A stretch of DNA of 64,000 nucleotides, taken from assembly GCF_031679605.1 (NCBI RefSeq), contig NZ_CP117522.1:8184001-8248000 (forward strand). Reading direction: 5' to 3'. The stretch is from Streptomyces luomodiensis. GTDB taxonomy: Bacteria > Actinomycetota > Actinomycetes > Streptomycetales > Streptomycetaceae. This document shows positions 18,019-26,617 of the stretch, piece by piece. Position 1 is the first letter of the stretch. Every line of letters starts with the position of its first letter. The position numbers and the translations under genes were made by a program. The notes below the pieces were generated by a model. It worked only from the letters and a program-made list of their open reading frames with translations, did no database searches and was not told where the DNA came from.

Positions 18019-19899
18019 ATGGAATTCGTGATCCTTCCAGATCACCCAGTGAGCGAGGAAATCAAAGAACTCGTACCCCGCTCGGCGCGGTCCCGGGTAA
18101 TCGTCCACCCCTCCGGTCGGCCATGGCTTGTGGGATGCTGGTCCGAGACGGACATCGTGACGGCCGAAGCCAGGGACGCCCGGATTGCTCTCTTCGGGCC
18201 GGTTTCCGCGACAGCGGAAGCGCTGTCGCGACGGCTGCAGCGGGTGCGCTCGGTCAGCGATGCCGACCAGGTGGCCCGAGCGTTGCACGGATGCTTTCAT
18301 CTGGTCGCGTCGGTCGGCGGCCTCGTACGGGCCCAGGGCAGCATCTCCGGGGCATGCCAACTCTTCTACGGCTCCGTCAAGGGCGTGACCATCGCGGCGG
18401 ACCGTCCGCAGACGCTGGCTGCCATGGCCGGAACCGGCGTCGACGAGGAACTGCTGGCCATGCAGTTGCTGGCCCCCTTCGGGCCCCCCTGGCCATTGAG
18501 TACGCGGTCGGTATGGCGCGGTGTACGGGCGTTGGGTCCGGGACAGCATCTGGAGATCCGGCCCAATGGGTCGGAACGCACCAGGACGCACTGGACGCCT
18601 CCCGAACCGGTCGTTCCTCTCGCGGTGGGGGCGGGTGCCGTGCGTGAGGCACTGGAGAACGCCGTCGCGGTGCGGATCCGCGGAAGCGGCACCATCAGCG
18701 CGGACTTGTCGGGCGGCAAGGATTCCACGAGCCTGTGCTTTCTGACTGCGCGACAAGACGTCTCCCTCGCAACCCTGCACCTGTGCTCGTCGGACCGCGC
18801 CAACGAGGACAGGCTTTGGGCCGAACGCAGCGCAGCCCTGTTGCCGGACGCCGAACACGTGACTGTTCCCATGGGTGACACTCCGGGGTTCTTCGCGGAA
18901 TCGGCTCTGGCCGCCAGGCAGGAGCTGGAAGCACCGCTGACCATGACCCGCAGGCCCATGCTCGAGTACATCGCGGGCTTCGCCGCCTCGCGCGGAGCCA
19001 CCCGGCACCTCCAGGGCATCGGAGCAGACGAACTGTTCCGGCCGAGCCTGATGTCACTGCACGCCCTTGTCCGCAGCCGGCCGTTGGCGGCTGTGCCGCA
19101 TGTGCGGGCGGTGAAGTCGATGCGCCGCTGGAACGCCGTCACGACGGTGCGCAGTCTGATGGGCCACCGGACATACCCCCAGTGGCTGGCCGCATCCGCC
19201 GACCAGATCACCGGGGAACGCGTCCTGGGCACCGGAGTCGGCTGGGAGGTGGCATCGAGGGTGCCGCCGTGGACCACTCCAGAGGCGGTTGACGCGATTC
19301 GCCGCCTCCTGCGCCGTACCGCCGCCGAGGAACCGGAGCCGTTGTCCCCGCTGCCGGTGCACCATGAGATGCTGCGGCTGATGCAGGCGAACGGCACGAT
19401 CGTCCGGGCGTCGTCCCGGGTGGTGGCGGACCACGGAGTGTCGTTCCAGGCTCCCTTCCTCGATGACCAGGTGCTCACTGCGGCCATGTCCATCCGCCTG
19501 GTGGACCGGCACCGGGCGGACCTGGTCAAGCCGATCCTCACCGCCGCCATGCGCGGCATCGTGCCGGACGGCATCCTTGACCGGCAGACCAAGGGAGACT
19601 TCGGCCCCGACCTCTACGTGGGCTTGCGCCACCATCGGGGCCATCTCCTGGAGATCTTCCAGGACTCCCTTCTCGCCCGCATGGGACTGATAGATGCCGC
19701 AGGCCCTCGTGCCGCCCTGCGCACCATGCATGCGGACGCCGGCCTCCTCATGCCCCTCGACATGACGCTGGCCAATGAACTGTGGCTGCGCTCACTGCCG
19801 TCCCATGTCTCGGTTCCGAACGGGTCCCCGCTCACGCGGACAAGCAGCAGCCACACAGTGCAGAACACCAAGCCTGTCCTCGCCGAAGGAAGACCATGA
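18019..19899 (+). CDS. Lasso cyclase (asparagine-synthetase-like, C protein)
   Basis: This 626-residue ATP-dependent enzyme adenylates the core Asp side chain and closes the macrolactam ring. The N-terminal half is a degenerate glutaminase-like domain without a Cys nucleophile at position 2. The ATP-pyrophosphatase motif LSGGKDSTSLCFL is near residue 230, and a synthetase-type HLQGIGADELF near 335. Length fits lasso C proteins. ATG at 18019 lies 120 bases after the precursor, behind the hairpin. The next gene overlaps its stop. Enzymes of this family use the free N-terminal amine, here presumably of Ile. Confidence 0.93.
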   Translation: MEFVILPDHPVSEEIKELVPRSARSRVIVHPSGRPWLVGCWSETDIVTAEARDARIALFGPVSATAEALSRRLQRVRSVSDADQVARALHGCFHLVASVGGLVRAQGSISGACQLFYGSVKGVTIAADRPQTLAAMAGTGVDEELLAMQLLAPFGPPWPLSTRSVWRGVRALGPGQHLEIRPNGSERTRTHWTPPEPVVPLAVGAGAVREALENAVAVRIRGSGTISADLSGGKDSTSLCFLTARQDVSLATLHLCSSDRANEDRLWAERSAALLPDAEHVTVPMGDTPGFFAESALAARQELEAPLTMTRRPMLEYIAGFAASRGATRHLQGIGADELFRPSLMSLHALVRSRPLAAVPHVRAVKSMRRWNAVTTVRSLMGHRTYPQWLAASADQITGERVLGTGVGWEVASRVPPWTTPEAVDAIRRLLRRTAAEEPEPLSPLPVHHEMLRLMQANGTIVRASSRVVADHGVSFQAPFLDDQVLTAAMSIRLVDRHRADLVKPILTAAMRGIVPDGILDRQTKGDFGPDLYVGLRHHRGHLLEIFQDSLLARMGLIDAAGPRAALRTMHADAGLLMPLDMTLANELWLRSLPSHVSVPNGSPLTRTSSSHTVQNTKPVLAEGRP

Positions 19900-20153
19900 C
19901 CTTTTCCCTCGCGCCGCACATGACCATGACCGAGACCGACACCGGCATGGTGCTGCTGGACGAACGCAGCGGGCGCTACTGGCAGATGAATGACACCGGC
20001 GCGCTCGTGCTGCGCTGTCTCCTCGACGGCGGATCGGCGGAATCCGCCACCTCCGAGCTACGCAGGCGCTTCCCCACCGCCACTGACGACTTCGCCGCCG
20101 ACGTCGAGAAGCTGATCGCCGCCGTGCGGACCGCAGGGGTGGTGATCGCATGA
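19896..20153 (+). CDS. Lasso leader-recognition protein (PqqD-like, B1)
   Basis: This is an 85-residue PqqD/RRE protein that binds the leader peptide and presents it to the protease and cyclase. The family pattern is visible: GMVLLDERSGRYWQMNDTGALVL, then alternating hydrophobics to the C-terminal helix DDFAADVEKLIAAVRTAGVV. ATG overlaps the cyclase stop (ATGA) and its own end overlaps the protease start. A separate B1 and B2 pair is the usual actinobacterial arrangement. Confidence 0.93.
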   Translation: MTFSLAPHMTMTETDTGMVLLDERSGRYWQMNDTGALVLRCLLDGGSAESATSELRRRFPTATDDFAADVEKLIAAVRTAGVVIA

Positions 20154-20572
20154 CCGCCAGGGCACTGAGTCTTGAGCCGTCCACGGCTCCGCCGTGGCGT
20201 GTGCGCCCGGTCGCACTGTGCGTTGTCGGGGTCGCCCGGTTGCTCGCCAAGCTGCCTCCGCGACGGCTGCGGCAGGTGATGGAGACGGTGCGGCGTGGTG
20301 CCAGGCCCGCGAACGAGGCGGAGACCCTGCGGGCTCGCAACGCCGTGGTGGCTATGAGCGTGCCCTGCGCCGGGCCAAGGTGCCTGCAGCGGTCCATCGC
20401 CACCGCGCTGCTCTGCCGTACGCGAGGGGCGTGGCCGGACTGGGTCACGGGAGTGCGCACTCAGCCTTTCAGAGCCCATGCCTGGGTGGAAGCGGACGGC
20501 AAGCCGGTCGGCGAGAGCACCGACGAGGTGAGGCACTTTCACATCCTCATCAGGGTGCCGGGCCGGCGATGA
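20150..20572 (+). CDS. Lasso leader peptidase (transglutaminase-like, B2)
   Basis: This 140-residue protease removes the leader after the conserved Thr-x step. The core has the expected Cys in GPRCLQRSIA (Cys78), His in FRAHAWVEADG (His110) and a downstream acidic residue (Asp116), consistent with the Cys-His-Asp triad of B2 proteins. The N-terminal 60 residues are a hydrophobic/basic lead typical of the family. It overlaps B1 and the ABC ATPase by four bases each, forming one translation-coupled unit. Confidence 0.92.
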   Translation: MTARALSLEPSTAPPWRVRPVALCVVGVARLLAKLPPRRLRQVMETVRRGARPANEAETLRARNAVVAMSVPCAGPRCLQRSIATALLCRTRGAWPDWVTGVRTQPFRAHAWVEADGKPVGESTDEVRHFHILIRVPGRR

Positions 20573-21537
20573 GCGCGACTCCGGACACCGAGCCGACCTT
20601 ACTCACCGAGGACCTCCGCAAGACATACGGCACCGTTGAGGCCGTACGGGGTCTGAATCTCACCGTTCGCCGCGGCGAGATCTTCGGATTCGTCGGCCCG
20701 AACGGAGCGGGCAAGAGCACGTCGGTCGGAATGTTGAGCACGCTCCTGCGCCCCACCGCGGGATGGGCCATGGTTGCGGGATACGACGTGCGATACGAAC
20801 GGCACAAGGTACGCGGCAGCATCGGCATCGTCTTCCAGGAGACCACCCTCGACACGGATCTGACCGCAGAGCGCAATCTTCGCTTCCACGCTGATCTCTA
20901 CTGCTTGCCCGGACGCGAGGGGCGGCGCAGGGCACTGGCCATGCTCGACCTGATGGGACTGGCCCAGCGGCGCTCAGACCGGGTACGGACCTTCTCCGGT
21001 GGTATGCGCCGCAGACTGGAAATCGCCCGCGGGCTGCTGCACGGTCCCAAGGTCCTGTTCCTGGACGAGCCGACCACCGGGCTGGACCCGCAGACCCGGG
21101 CGGTCATCTGGGAACACCTCCACCGGCTCCGCACGGAAGAAGGGACCACCGTCTTCCTGACCACCCACCACCTGGAGGAAGCCGAGCACTGTGACCGGAT
21201 CGCCATCATCGACGGCGGCCGTGTGGTCGCACAGGGTTCACCCGCCGAACTCAGGTCAGTCATCGGTGCCGACACGATCCTCCTGCGCACCGGACACGAC
21301 GAGGCAGTGGTGCGGGCGCTGCGCGAGCGCTTCGCTCTGGAAGGAGTGGTTACGCCACAAGGCGTCCGCGTGGAGGTTAAGGATGCCGCGGCGTACATCC
21401 CTCGTCTGTGCGCCGGGCTTGACATCCCCCTGCACTCGGTGACCGCCGCTCCGCCGAGCCTGGACGACGTCTTCCTGCACTACACCGGTCGCACGATAAG
21501 GGAGGTCGGCGCCGACCTCCCGATGAGGAAGGGATAG
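20569..21537 (+). CDS. ABC exporter ATPase of the lasso cluster
   Basis: This 322-residue DrrA-type ATPase has Walker A GPNGAGKST (about residue 45), Q-loop VFQETTLD, signature FSGGMRRRLEIARGL, Walker B VLFLDEPTTGLDPQ and the switch His in TTHHLEEAE. With the following permease it should export the mature lasso peptide and give self-resistance. Codon 11 is TTA (20599-20601), a second bldA-dependent codon in this operon. The start overlaps the B2 stop. Confidence 0.92.
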   Translation: MSATPDTEPTLLTEDLRKTYGTVEAVRGLNLTVRRGEIFGFVGPNGAGKSTSVGMLSTLLRPTAGWAMVAGYDVRYERHKVRGSIGIVFQETTLDTDLTAERNLRFHADLYCLPGREGRRRALAMLDLMGLAQRRSDRVRTFSGGMRRRLEIARGLLHGPKVLFLDEPTTGLDPQTRAVIWEHLHRLRTEEGTTVFLTTHHLEEAEHCDRIAIIDGGRVVAQGSPAELRSVIGADTILLRTGHDEAVVRALRERFALEGVVTPQGVRVEVKDAAAYIPRLCAGLDIPLHSVTAAPPSLDDVFLHYTGRTIREVGADLPMRKG

Positions 21538-21540
21538 ACC

Positions 21541-22413
21541 ATGGCGCGTACCGAAGCTTCTCCCGAGTCCCGGCTGGAGGCGCCGTGGGACGGGCCCCCG
21601 GCCGGCTTCGGCGGCCTCGCTGGGGACTTGCGCGCGGTCAGGGTGATGTGGCAGCGCGAGCTCATCCGGCTCTCGCGCAATCGGATCGGCAGCGTCATGA
21701 GCCTCCTCACCCCCCTGCTGTTCCTGCTGGTGCTCGGAACAGGGATGAACTCCGTGACAGCCAGGGCGGGCGCCGACGGCACCGACTACCGCACGTATCT
21801 CCTGCCCGGAGCCGTACTCATGGTCGTGATGGCGCCCGCGCTGAACACCGGGATGTCGATCGTGTGGGACCGGCACGCCGGCTTCCTGCGCGAGATGCTC
21901 GTAGCGCCAGTACACCGCACCGCGTTGATCAGCGGAATCTGCCTGGGCGGCGCCACAGCGGCAACTGTCCATGGGGTACTGCTGCTCATGGCGGCCGCGC
22001 TCTTCGGCGCCACGTTCGCTCCGCTACTGCTGGTGCCGCTCGTCATGGAACTCCTCGCGATCACGCTGGCCTTCACCGCACTAGGCGCACTGGCTGCCGT
22101 CAGCGTCGAACGCATGGAGACATTCCAGTCCGTTGTCGGAATCGCCATGACCCCGTTGATCTTCCTGTCCGGGGCCTTCTTTCCCAGCAACGGCCTCCCC
22201 GGCTGGCTCCAGGGCGCTGTGCTGGCCAACCCACTCAGTTACGCGACGGACGCGATGCGCCAGACTCTGGCCACCGACGGTTCCGGCAACACAGGGGCGG
22301 GACTGCACTGGGCGGGATGGCAGGTGCCCGTGATGCTTGAAGTCGCGGCACTCAGCCTGCTCGCTCTGACAGCGTTGGCCGCCGCCGCACGACGGTTCTC
22401 CCGGACCGACTAG
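21541..22413 (+). CDS. ABC-2 permease of the lasso cluster
   Basis: This 290-residue membrane subunit has six hydrophobic segments (SLLTPLLFLLVLGTGM, YLLPGAVLMVVMAPAL, MAAALFGATFAPLLLVP, GIAMTPLIFLSGAFFP, the last helix before RRFSRTD). The family motif PLSYATDAMRQTL precedes the final helix. It starts three bases after the ATPase. The stop TAG is immediately followed by the left edge of the IS630-like fragment, so the lasso operon ends exactly at an insertion boundary. Confidence 0.9.
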   Translation: MARTEASPESRLEAPWDGPPAGFGGLAGDLRAVRVMWQRELIRLSRNRIGSVMSLLTPLLFLLVLGTGMNSVTARAGADGTDYRTYLLPGAVLMVVMAPALNTGMSIVWDRHAGFLREMLVAPVHRTALISGICLGGATAATVHGVLLLMAAALFGATFAPLLLVPLVMELLAITLAFTALGALAAVSVERMETFQSVVGIAMTPLIFLSGAFFPSNGLPGWLQGAVLANPLSYATDAMRQTLATDGSGNTGAGLHWAGWQVPVMLEVAALSLLALTALAAAARRFSRTD

Positions 22414-22414
22414 T

Positions 22415-22940
22415 GTCCTGCGCCGGTAGTCCGTCGTCAGATCTCGCATGAGTTCTTCTGCCGGGGTGCCGGTGCCGCGTCGTGGTCCGAAGCTGGAGCC
22501 GCTGCTGTTGGCGGATGATGAGCGTGCTGTGCTGGAACGCTGGACGCGGCGGGCGAACTCCGCCCAGGCTCTGGCGTTACGGGCTCGCATCGTGTTGGCC
22601 TGCGCAGGCCCCGACATCCCTCCCATCGTCCAGGTGGCCCGGGACCTGCGGATTGCCGCGGACACGGTGCGCAAGTGGCGGCGGCGGTTCCTGGCCGAGC
22701 GGCTGGACGGCCTGGCCGACGAGCCCCGGCCGGGACGACCGCCGACCATCAGCGTGGATCAGGTGGAAGCGGTCGTGATCGCCACCCTGGAGGAGATCCC
22801 GAAGAACGCCACCCAGTGGTCGCGCGAGTCGATGGCCGAGCACAGCGGCCTGTCGAAGTCCACCGTCGGCCGCATCTGGCGGAAGTTCCAGCTCAAGCCG
22901 CATCTGACGGACACCTTCAAGCTGTCCACGGGTGTCGAGT
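22415..22940 (+). mobile_element. IS630-like element, truncated copy 1
   Basis: The reading frame from 22448 begins with an IS630-type transposase N-terminus: [54 protein letters not shown], then WSRESMAEHSGLSKSTVGRIW and FQLKPHLTDTFKLST. At about 22935 the homology stops and unrelated sequence follows to 23107, so the DDE catalytic half is lost. About 200 bases (22562-22768) recur inverted at 25560-25771. The 22941-23055 stretch that follows holds no gene I can recognise. Confidence 0.8.
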
Positions 22941-23055
22941 CCGAGCGGCTCGTGGCCGTCCCGCCGTACGACCTGGCCGGAGCGTTGGCCGTTCAACCGT
23001 GCCCACAGCCAGGCCACGGGCGACAGGACGACCCGCAGATCAAGATCTTCCCGCG

Positions 23056-23622
23056 CTACCAGCTGCGTGCGGTGCGGTGCAGATCCTCGAAGCTTGCGTG
23101 CAGGTGATGCCCGAGCGTGCCATGCTGCGGGTCGGCCAGCCACCGGGCTGAGGCGAGCTGGTAGGCGGCGACGGAGACGGTGGCGGTCAGCGTGGCCGCC
23201 GGGTCGGAGATTCCCCGCGTGCGCAGTGCGCCGGCGATCGCCTCGCCGAGGGCCGCCAGTTTCGCCCGTTCGCGTTCCCGCAGATCGGTATGTGCGTCGA
23301 GGATGTGCCTGCGGCGCTGTGCTGCGTCCCGGCGCTGGTCGAACCAGTGACTGCGGGCCGTGAACGCCGCGGCGATCGCGTCGAGCGGGGACTGCTCCGC
23401 GGGTGCCGCGCCCACCGCTTCACAGACCTCGGCGATGAACCGGTCCTGGTCGGGGAAGAGCACCTCGCGCTTGTCGGCGAAGTGGTTGTAGAAGGTGCGC
23501 TCGGTCAGGCCGGCTCGCGTCGCGATCTCGGCGACTGTCGTGCGTTCGTAGCCGCGCTCGGCGAACAACTCGATCGCGGCTTCCTGCAGTCGTTCCTGCG
23601 TGCCGGCCGGCCATCGTCCCAT
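23056..23622 (-). CDS. TetR-family repressor
   Basis: This 188-residue regulator has an N-terminal helix-turn-helix EAAIELFAERGYERTTVAEIATRAGLTERTFYNHFADK (given here only as motif; key residues Gly-Tyr, Thr-Thr-Val, Thr-Phe-Tyr). The C-terminal ligand domain is all-helical. ATG at 23622 directly precedes this motif and is preferred over a longer frame. It diverges from the oxidoreductase gene, with a palindromic operator between them, so it most likely represses both genes until an unknown ligand binds. Confidence 0.88.
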   Translation of the reverse strand: MGRWPAGTQERLQEAAIELFAERGYERTTVAEIATRAGLTERTFYNHFADKREVLFPDQDRFIAEVCEAVGAAPAEQSPLDAIAAAFTARSHWFDQRRDAAQRRRHILDAHTDLRERERAKLAALGEAIAGALRTRGISDPAATLTATVSVAAYQLASARWLADPQHGTLGHHLHASFEDLHRTARSW

Positions 23623-23663
23623 GGCACGCAGAGTAACGACTGCAGAGACTGCAATCAAGGTGT

Positions 23664-23692
23664 ACGGTGATTTCAGAAACTGTAATCACCGT
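23664..23692. promoter_or_regulatory. Palindromic operator for the TetR regulator
   Basis: ACGGTGATT at 23664-23672 and AATCACCGT at 23684-23692 form perfect nine-base arms. The inner TCAG/CTGT continues the symmetry with a single mismatch around a three-base AAA centre. It is 42 bases upstream of the tetR start and 73 upstream of the oxidoreductase start. Confidence 0.7.
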
Positions 23693-23764
23693 GGCGCTGC
23701 GGGACAGAGGCTGCGGCGATGACGACGTCAGTCCTATGGACCGGAACAGGCGAAGGAGCTCGGG

Positions 23765-24718
23765 ATGAACGCTGCCGGAACGCGGGTCGGAGTGTTCCTG
23801 GGAGGTGGAGGCACGTCCGCGCAGGAACCCGGCATGACCAACCTTGTGGACCGGGCCGTGGAGTTCGCGCACGAGGTGGCCGACGCCGGCGTGCAGACCG
23901 TGTGGTTCGGGCAGGCGTCGGCTTACGACGCGCCCCAGCTCGCGGCGCTGGTGGGCCGGGCGGAGCCCAGGGTCCACGTAGGCACCTCGGTCGTGCCGAT
24001 GTATCCCCGCCATCCTCTGCTGCTCGCGGCGGCGGCGAAGACGGCGCAGGCATCTACCGCAGGGCGTTTCCGGCTCGGTGTCGGGCTCGGCGCACGCACT
24101 GTGCTCGAGCCGCAGTTCGGCCTGCCGTATCCGCCGCAGATCCAGCACCTGCGCGAGTACCTCACCGCGCTGCGCCCGCTGCTGGACGGCGACGACACCG
24201 CCTTCGAAGGGGAGACGCTGGCGTCCCGCCCGGTCGGCTCGACGGCCGTGGCCGGGGCTTCCCCGGCGGTCCCGGTCCTGGTGGCCGCGATGGGGCCGCG
24301 GGCCCTCGCGGCTGCGGGCGAGTTGGCCGAGGGAACGATTCCGTTCCTCGCCGGGCCTCGCACGCTCGCCGAACAGATCGTGCCGGTCATCACCGAAGCC
24401 GCCGCCGCGGCCGGGCGGCCGGCCCCGCAGATCGTGGCCGGGGTGCCCGCGGTGGTCACCGACGATGCCGCAGCCGCCCGCGACCGCGTATCAGCTGCCC
24501 TCGGCTTCTACGACAGCATCCCGTCCTACCGGAAGGTCATCGCGACCGAGGGATTGTCGAACGCGGCGGACCTGCTGATCGCCGGCGACGAGGACACCGT
24601 CGCCGCCGGTTTGCGCCGCTATCTCGACGCCGGGGCCACCGAGGTCATGATCACCCACACCGACCTCTTCGATGCGGAAGACCGCGCGCGGACCTGGGCC
24701 ATCGCCCAGCGTCTGTGA
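23765..24718 (+). CDS. Luciferase-like (LLM) F420-dependent oxidoreductase
   Basis: This 317-residue TIM-barrel flavin/F420 enzyme belongs to the bacterial luciferase-like superfamily. Typical features are [21 protein letters not shown] near the start, [17 protein letters not shown] (about residue 76), [17 protein letters not shown], and the C-terminal [17 protein letters not shown] at 23765 is preceded by AAGGAG. The substrate is unknown; divergence from a TetR gene suggests induction by a small molecule, for example in detoxification. The 312 bases after it (24719-25030) hold no clear gene. Confidence 0.87.
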   Translation: MNAAGTRVGVFLGGGGTSAQEPGMTNLVDRAVEFAHEVADAGVQTVWFGQASAYDAPQLAALVGRAEPRVHVGTSVVPMYPRHPLLLAAAAKTAQASTAGRFRLGVGLGARTVLEPQFGLPYPPQIQHLREYLTALRPLLDGDDTAFEGETLASRPVGSTAVAGASPAVPVLVAAMGPRALAAAGELAEGTIPFLAGPRTLAEQIVPVITEAAAAAGRPAPQIVAGVPAVVTDDAAAARDRVSAALGFYDSIPSYRKVIATEGLSNAADLLIAGDEDTVAAGLRRYLDAGATEVMITHTDLFDAEDRARTWAIAQRL

Positions 24719-25030
24719 ACCGGGACCGAACCGGCCGCACCGCCCCCGGCTCCTTCTGCCGTGACCGCGGTGTGGTTCCCGGCCGCCCGGCCCCGCCGCG
24801 CCCGCGGAAAGGGAGTACCGCCGGCCAGGTTCCAGCGGAGCAGGACGAGCGGCGGTCCGCTCGAACAGCGCCGACACGACGTCCGGCCTGATCAAAAGCG
24901 GCACCGAGGGCGCCGGCCCCGCCCCGCAGGAATCCACCTGCACGCGCAACGGGCCGGGAAACAACCGTTCCCGGCGCGCACCAGGAAGCCCGGCCAGGAC
25001 GCCGGGTCTGTCGCGTTCACAGGAGACACG

Positions 25031-25423
25031 ATGCCCAACGAGCTGAACCACATCATCGTCCACTGCCGCGACCGGCGTGAGTCCGCCGCGTTCCTGGCCG
25101 AGCTGATGGACGCCCCCGCCCCCTGCGACTGGGGCCTGTTCACCCAGGTGGACACATCGAACAACGTCGGCATCGACTTCGCCGACGCCCTGGTCCCGCC
25201 GGACCGCATCAACGAGAGCCACCTCGCCTTTCTCGTGACCGACGACGAGTTCGACTCGATCCTGGAGCGCCTGAAGGAGAAGTCGATCAGGTTCTGGGCG
25301 GACCCGCACAAGTCCAAGGAGGGCGAGATCAACCATCTGTTCGGCGGTCGCGGGGTCTACGCGCTCGACCCCGGCGGCACGGTTCTGACCGAGTTCATCA
25401 CCGCCCCCTACCCCTACTGCTGA
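25031..25423 (+). CDS. VOC-superfamily (glyoxalase/dioxygenase fold) protein
   Basis: This 130-residue protein is a single VOC module pair: [21 protein letters not shown] at the start, a middle [23 protein letters not shown], and the closing [19 protein letters not shown] with the family-typical terminal Glu. Candidate metal ligands are the first His, the His in ESHLAF and the final Glu. AGGAG precedes ATG at 25031. It may be a metal-dependent lyase or a drug-binding resistance protein; nothing local decides between them. Confidence 0.8.
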   Translation: MPNELNHIIVHCRDRRESAAFLAELMDAPAPCDWGLFTQVDTSNNVGIDFADALVPPDRINESHLAFLVTDDEFDSILERLKEKSIRFWADPHKSKEGEINHLFGGRGVYALDPGGTVLTEFITAPYPYC

Positions 25424-25480
25424 GAGCTGCCCCGTGCGGCACCCGCACAGTTCACGGCAGGGCAGCTCGTGTTCGATCCA

Positions 25481-25559
25481 GTTGTCTCCGAAGGAGATGA
25501 GGACGGAGCCCTCGGCGTGCTTGCTCCAGCCGCGTTCGATGGTGACGGGACGCCACTGT
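25481..25559 (-). pseudogene. Ribonuclease PH N-terminal fragment
   Basis: The minus strand encodes [20 protein letters not shown] then SFGD, which matches the highly conserved N-terminus of ribonuclease PH ([24 protein letters not shown]). The homology starts and stops abruptly, and the right side joins an IS630 shard. It is therefore a captured fragment, not the functional gene. Confidence 0.75.
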
Positions 25560-25771
25560 GCGGGGACCTGATCCACGCGCTGATGGTCGGCGGTCGTCCC
25601 GGCCGGGGCTCGTCGGCCAGGCCGTCCAGCCGCTCGGCCAGGAACCGCCGCCGCCACTTGCGCACCGTGTCCGCGGCAATCCGCAGGTCCCGGGCCACCT
25701 GGACGATGGGAGGGATGTCGGGGCCTGCGCAGGCCAACACGATGCGAGCCCGTAACGCCAGAGCCTGGTCT
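25560..25771 (-). mobile_element. IS630-like element, truncated copy 2 (inverted)
   Basis: About 200 bases are almost identical to 22562-22768 in inverted orientation and encode the same [20 protein letters not shown] stretch on the minus strand. Both ends are cut: the transposase start and everything after PPTIS are missing. The two copies enclose the tetR/LLM/VOC genes. Confidence 0.85.
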
Positions 25772-25834
25772 GACGCTTCCGGCGCCCTGGCAGGCCAGGC
25801 TCCAGGCAGGTGAAAACGAGGGCCTCGCCGACAC

Positions 25835-26090
25835 GCTGACGAGTGTGTCTCCGAGATCATCGGCACGCTCGGCGGCTCCGAGGGCGCGGGCTCCGTGCTG
25901 CGGGACGCGCGGGAGCGCCTGGTCAAGCTTGGCGGGCCGTTCATTCCTATTCGCTGCGGTGGGCCGCCCCTTCGAGGGCCTGCCGGTGGGGCCGGGTGAC
26001 CGGTTCGCGTTCGAGTTCACCACGACCATCAGCGACGACGGCGTCCACCCCGCCTACGCGCTCACCGGCGAGCTGCACCGGGGCAGCGGC
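25835..26090 (+). pseudogene. Probable methyltransferase remnant
   Basis: The plus strand reads [19 protein letters not shown] then [16 protein letters not shown], resembling the SAM-methyltransferase segment that follows motif II in PRMT-like enzymes. In another frame, [19 protein letters not shown] and [12 protein letters not shown] could be the C-terminal part after a frameshift. No start codon or SAM-binding motif I is present. The assignment is tentative. Confidence 0.4.
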
Positions 26091-26125
26091 CCGGCGGCTG
26101 ATCGTGGTGGTCGGCCGGGGGCGCC

Positions 26126-26404
26126 TCATCCGCCGGGGGTGCCGTCGGCCGCGACGATCAGATTGAGCACGGTGATGTGCTGTCCGCAGTTCGGGCACTC
26201 GTGGTCGGTGCTGAGCGGGGGCACCGGCGACCGGCGGTGGACCCGGTCCGTGGCGGCCGGAAGATCCGGGGTGTCCGCGCTGCGGCGGTTGGCCCGCCAC
26301 CACCGGTTCTTGCATCTGGAGTCGCAGAACCTGCGCGTCGGGTTCCTGCTGGTCCAGGTGAACTCGGCGCCGCATTCGGCACACCGCCGGGCTGCGGTGA
26401 CCAT
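26126..26404 (-). CDS. Small double zinc-finger protein
   Basis: This 92-residue protein has two cysteine clusters. The first is CAECGAEF...FCDSRCKNRWW (about residues 9-38), resembling zinc-ribbon fingers of replication- or phage-related proteins; the second is CPNCGQH (about 73-79). GAGGAGG six bases upstream of ATG at 26404 is a strong ribosome site, supporting a real gene. It diverges from the LmbU-like regulator. Its function is unknown; nucleic-acid binding is the reasonable guess. Confidence 0.65.
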   Translation of the reverse strand: MVTAARRCAECGAEFTWTSRNPTRRFCDSRCKNRWWRANRRSADTPDLPAATDRVHRRSPVPPLSTDHECPNCGQHITVLNLIVAADGTPGG

Positions 26405-26617
26405 GTAGCCTCCTCGGTCGGCTCGCGGTGAGACAGATTCCGCATCCATGCGTCCAGTAGAGCCCTGCCGGGGTTTCGGCGCCGTAACGCCGACGGCCGG
26501 CCCGGCGTCGTCCGTCGGTGTCGCGGCGCGATCCGGCCGGATGCGGTGAAACCTCGCCGAAACCGCCCCCTGTGGAGGATGGGCGCGCCGACGACGAGGG
26601 CAGGTGAGGTGTGCACG

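Noticed and set aside
22448..23107. A 219-residue intact transposase
   Set aside because: Homology to IS630 transposases ends near 22935; the remaining translation is unrelated, so the gene is truncated.
24719..25030. Gene between the LLM oxidoreductase and the VOC protein
   Set aside because: The open frames are continuations or shadows with Arg/Pro-rich translation and no start signal; it is treated as non-coding.
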